Assembly: GCF_905203285.1 (NCBI RefSeq)
Contig: NZ_CAJKVK010000082.1
Coordinates: 1 to 8,501, forward strand
Direction: 5' to 3'
DNA: 8,501 nt
DNA from: an uncultured Succinatimonas sp.
Lineage (GTDB): Bacteria; Pseudomonadota; Gammaproteobacteria; Enterobacterales; Succinivibrionaceae
The translations under genes and the position numbers were made by a program. Below, piece by piece: positions 6,316 to 8,501 of this stretch. The notes below the pieces were generated by a model. It searched no databases and was not told the origin of the DNA. It saw nothing but the letters and a program-made list of their open reading frames with translations. Every line of letters begins with the position of its first letter. Within the stretch, counting starts at the first letter, position 1.

Positions 6316-7530
6316 ATGCAGGCAATCATTAAAAGTTCACCGCAAAACGCGCTAAGTCCGGTACTCATTACCTTGTGTTTGGGAGTAACCTGTCTTATAG
6401 CTTCTGAATTCATTCCGGTAAGCCTATTATCAATCATCGCTGAAGATCTTGAGATTTCAAAAGGAACGGCAGGCCAAACCGTAACTGCCGTAGGCATAGT
6501 TTCGTTTTTTTCAAGTTTGTTTTTATCTTCACTTTTTAAAAATCAGGATCGCAGAACTTTATTGCTTTTATTGTTGGCAATTTTAGTCGTATCTAATTTG
6601 ATTATTGCCTTTGCTTTTAATGTGTTCAGTTTGTTTTTAGGGCGGGCTCTCTTGGGAATCAGTGTCGGCGGTTTCTGGTCTTTATCCAACGCTTTGGTTC
6701 AAAGACTTATCGTACCCGGGAAATTGGCTCAAGGGTTCAGCACGATGCTTTCAGGGGTTTCGATAGCGACGATTATCGCGTTGCCGTGCGCCAGCTGTTT
6801 GTCGCTTTATATATCTTGGCGGACTATTTTTATTTTAGTGGCAATCGTAAGTGCGTTTACTTTTATTGCTTTGTTTTTGACTTTGCCTTCATTACTGCCA
6901 AAGCAAAGTACGGGAATAAAGGTGATAAAGGAACTGATTTCGACCAAGATAGTATTTTTCGGCCTTTTAGGTACGTTTTTAAGTTATATGGGGTATCACG
7001 TAATTTTTACTTATATAAGACTCTTCTTTGAAGAAAAACTGCATTTTACGGATGAGTTTTTAACTTTTGCCATGCTGCTTTACGCAGGCTTAAATATTGC
7101 AGGAACAATTGCCGCAGGAAAATTATTTTCTCACGCCTTTAAGCGCTTTTTCCGACTGCTGCCGGTATTTATGATTTTGTGCGTCATATTAATGTTGGTT
7201 CTAAATAATTCTTTGTTTATGGCTTTGCCTTTATTTGCCTTTGCTTTCGGCTTCGGACTTATTCCGGTTGCCTGGTCTTTGTGGGCTATTTACGTAATTC
7301 CTGACAAGACGGAAAGCGCAGGAGGACTGTCGGTTGCTGTAATTCAGCTTGCAGTCGCTTTCGCTGCTTTAATCGGCGGCAGAGTATATGATTGGTTTAA
7401 TCTTGACTACGTTTTGTATATTGCGCTTGCAATTGAAGCAGTACTGTTTTGGGTAACCGGCAAGAGTTTAAGTATGAAAATTAAATCTGTAACACAGGAA
7501 AATCTCAAGGCAAGTGAATCATTAAGTTAA
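6316..7530 (+). CDS. MFS (DHA1) efflux permease, NepI-like
   Basis: A 404-residue inner-membrane transporter with about 12 hydrophobic spans, a proton-driven exporter by family. Markers shared with E. coli NepI (purine ribonucleoside efflux) include EFIPVSLL (31-38), GTAGQTVTA (50-58), the DRR loop between TM2 and TM3 (78-80), GRALLG followed by GGFW (109-121), FTYIR (231-235), IPVAWSLW (316-323) and AVIQLA followed by IGG (341-355). The match is good enough to call the subfamily, but the substrate is inferred. An AAAGGG five bases before ATG is a good ribosome binding site. It lies 77 bp after the hydrolase and shares its strand and probably its LysR-controlled transcript. A simple reading is that the pair releases or modifies a compound in the periplasm and exports a related one. 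Confidence 0.92.
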   Translation: MQAIIKSSPQNALSPVLITLCLGVTCLIASEFIPVSLLSIIAEDLEISKGTAGQTVTAVGIVSFFSSLFLSSLFKNQDRRTLLLLLLAILVVSNLIIAFAFNVFSLFLGRALLGISVGGFWSLSNALVQRLIVPGKLAQGFSTMLSGVSIATIIALPCASCLSLYISWRTIFILVAIVSAFTFIALFLTLPSLLPKQSTGIKVIKELISTKIVFFGLLGTFLSYMGYHVIFTYIRLFFEEKLHFTDEFLTFAMLLYAGLNIAGTIAAGKLFSHAFKRFFRLLPVFMILCVILMLVLNNSLFMALPLFAFAFGFGLIPVAWSLWAIYVIPDKTESAGGLSVAVIQLAVAFAALIGGRVYDWFNLDYVLYIALAIEAVLFWVTGKSLSMKIKSVTQENLKASESLS

Positions 7531-7562
7531 ATTTTAGTAAAATTTACAGATAGCTGTATCAG

Positions 7563-7603
7563 CCATGATTTTTTGCAGATAAGAAAGTCATGGTATCCTT
7601 TTT
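7563..7603 (+). terminator. Terminator after the MFS gene, overlapping the endA 5' end
   Basis: CCATGATTTT (7563-7572) pairs with AAAGTCATGG (7584-7593) through one G-U, with an 11-base loop, and TTTTT follows at 7599-7603. It lies 32 bases past the exporter stop. The ATG at 7590 often taken as the start of the next gene is in the 3' arm of this stem. Confidence 0.55.
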
Positions 7604-8357
7604 GCTTAATCGTTTTAATTTTTATTGTTGTTTAGAAGTGCGCTTAAATTTTTTAATTTCTTTATGTTCATTATCGCTTGGTTGTTTTGCCGTGTTCGGC
7701 GGAACAGTTCAGGCTATGGATTCTTTTAATGCGGCAAAAAAAATTTTGCCGTCAATCTATAAGCAGTTAGAAGATCCTAAAACTGTATACTGCGGATGCG
7801 ATCTTAATATTGAGCGCAATCGCTTTATTGTTGATCTTAAGTCTTGCGGATATACCGTGCGTAAGCAGCCCAAACGTGCGGCACGCGTTGAGGTTGAGCA
7901 TATTATGCCCGCTTGGGAGTTTGGGCATCAATTAAAATGTTGGCAGCAAGGCGGAAGGAAAAATTGCTCTAAAAGCAGTAAAGAATTTAAAGCAATGGAA
8001 GGAGATCTGCACAACCTTTTTCCTTCGGTAGGTGAGGTTAACGGTGATCGCTCTAATTACCGCTTTCAATTGTGGAATGGTAAGCCTTATCAATACGGTA
8101 AGTGCGAGATGTTGGTCGATTTTAAAGGACGGCGTGCTCAGCCGCCTGAAAGATCGCGCGGCTTAATTGCCAGAGCTTACCTTTATATGGTTTCGCATTA
8201 TGAAGGATTGACTCTTGCAAGACAGCAAAGACAATTGTTTGAAGCGTGGAATAAAATGTATCCTCCAAGTGAGAATGAATGTCTGCGCAATGAATTGATT
8301 AAAAAACGGCAAGGAAACGATAATCCTTTTGTAACAGAAAAATGTAAGAGCAAATAA
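7590..8357 (+). CDS. endA: Periplasmic endonuclease I
   Basis: A non-specific periplasmic DNase of the EndA/Vvn family that cuts double-stranded DNA. The core matches E. coli EndA closely: VEHIMPAWEFGHQ (102-114) with metal ligand Glu103 and general base His104, GGRKNC (121-126), DLHNL (139-143) with metal ligand Asn142, GEVNGDRSN (148-156), PPERSRG (185-191) and NPFV (245-248). Eight cysteines in the mature part (68, 70, 86, 117, 126, 171, 231, 252) fit the four disulfides of Vvn. A signal peptide precedes TVQA, with cleavage near residue 42. Coordinates follow the longest ATG frame, but that ATG is inside a terminator stem. GTG at 7638 (residue 17) gives a standard signal peptide, VRLNFLISL, and is probably the true start. 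Neither has a good ribosome binding site. It appears to be a single-gene unit. Confidence 0.95.
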   Translation: MVSFLLNRFNFYCCLEVRLNFLISLCSLSLGCFAVFGGTVQAMDSFNAAKKILPSIYKQLEDPKTVYCGCDLNIERNRFIVDLKSCGYTVRKQPKRAARVEVEHIMPAWEFGHQLKCWQQGGRKNCSKSSKEFKAMEGDLHNLFPSVGEVNGDRSNYRFQLWNGKPYQYGKCEMLVDFKGRRAQPPERSRGLIARAYLYMVSHYEGLTLARQQRQLFEAWNKMYPPSENECLRNELIKKRQGNDNPFVTEKCKSK

Positions 8358-8382
8358 TTACTTTCTTTATCAAAAAAAGATC

Positions 8383-8430
8383 AGCGGCTAAAACCGTCCT
8401 TTAGGGCGGAGATCATCGTGAGAAGCCGCT
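8383..8430. repeat. Nested hairpin at the IS200/IS605 element end
   Basis: An outer 7-bp stem (AGCGGCT 8383-8389, AGCCGCT 8424-8430) encloses an inner 6-bp hairpin, CCGTCC-TTTA-GGGCGG (8394-8409). Subterminal hairpins are the recognition structures of IS200/IS605 TnpA, and CCGTCCTTTAGGGCGG is typical of ends and omega-RNA-like structures in that family. On the minus strand it is followed by TCTTTTTTTG, so it may also terminate tnpA transcription. Confidence 0.6.
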
Positions 8431-8436
8431 CAGGTT

Positions 8437-8501
8437 TTAATCCGGCGTTTTCTGCTGCTCAATATATTGCCGAATAATAGACAATATCGGAGCACCTGTG
8501 C
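8437..8501 (-). CDS. tnpA: IS200/IS605-family TnpA transposase, C-terminal fragment
   Basis: The minus strand encodes the last 20 residues of a protein ending APILSIIRQYIEQQKTPD and TAA; the gene continues past the window edge. This tail matches the C-terminal helix of Y1 HUH TnpA proteins (a glycine-rich stretch, then a residue run like IKQYIEQQ), which hold the single-strand transposition activity. The catalytic Tyr and HUH residues are outside the window. The identification rests on a short stretch, but the adjoining hairpin supports it. Confidence 0.65.
   Translation of the reverse strand, partial: TGAPILSIIRQYIEQQKTPD

Larger units (their letters stand above)
8362..8501 (-). mobile_element. 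End of an IS200/IS605-family insertion sequence (partial)
   Basis: The partial TnpA gene and the subterminal hairpin together mark an element running off the right edge. The boundary is proposed just after TTAC (8358-8361), which starts one base past the endA stop codon. AAAG (8376-8379) just before the hairpin would be the guide that pairs with the cleavage site in the IS608 model. The boundary is inference. Whether a tnpB or an omega-RNA lies further right cannot be seen. Confidence 0.5.

Overview
The window looks like part of the chromosome of an AT-rich gammaproteobacterium. The best evidence is an endonuclease I that keeps nearly all the landmark motifs of E. coli EndA, plus an MFS permease very like E. 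coli NepI. A low-GC, host-associated lineage such as Succinivibrionaceae would fit, but that placement is inference and the sequence alone does not prove it.

Left third (1-3353). A single very large minus-strand gene encodes a 1028-residue protein with a phospholipase-D-like nuclease domain, a superfamily 2 (DEAH) helicase core and a DUF3427-type C-terminus. It is bounded by a minus-strand terminator at 147-175, and a second hairpin lies at 89-135. Its start codon overlaps the stop of a 13-codon upstream reading frame (TAATG). Both start codons lie inside identical copies of a 12-bp sequence that contains the 9-bp palindrome ATGCAGCAT. The gene is by eye more AT-rich than the genes to its right. 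A stand-alone nuclease-helicase of this kind is a plausible DNA-repair or anti-phage module, but no partner genes are visible.

Middle gap (3354-4165). There is no convincing gene. The stretch holds a 23-bp-period repeat array that resembles the multi-repeat ends of IS21-family elements, and a perfect palindrome whose 13-bp core recurs beside the helicase terminator. It also holds a possible 31-codon membrane microprotein followed by a good plus-strand terminator.

Right half (4166-8357). A LysR-type regulator is divergent from a secreted alpha/beta hydrolase and a NepI-like MFS exporter. The 141-bp divergent region has a textbook T-N11-A LysR box, centred about 61 bp upstream of the predicted start of the hydrolase transcript and overlapping the regulator's own promoter. 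This suggests activation of hydrolase plus exporter together with autoregulation. A hairpin with a GCGA tetraloop between hydrolase and exporter could lower exporter expression. After the exporter comes a terminator and then endA, a periplasmic DNase with its own signal peptide.

Right edge (about 8362-8501). This is one end of an IS200/IS605-family element: the C-terminal codons of a minus-strand TnpA and a subterminal nested hairpin. A possible TTAC cleavage site starts one base after the endA stop codon. The rest of the element lies outside the window.
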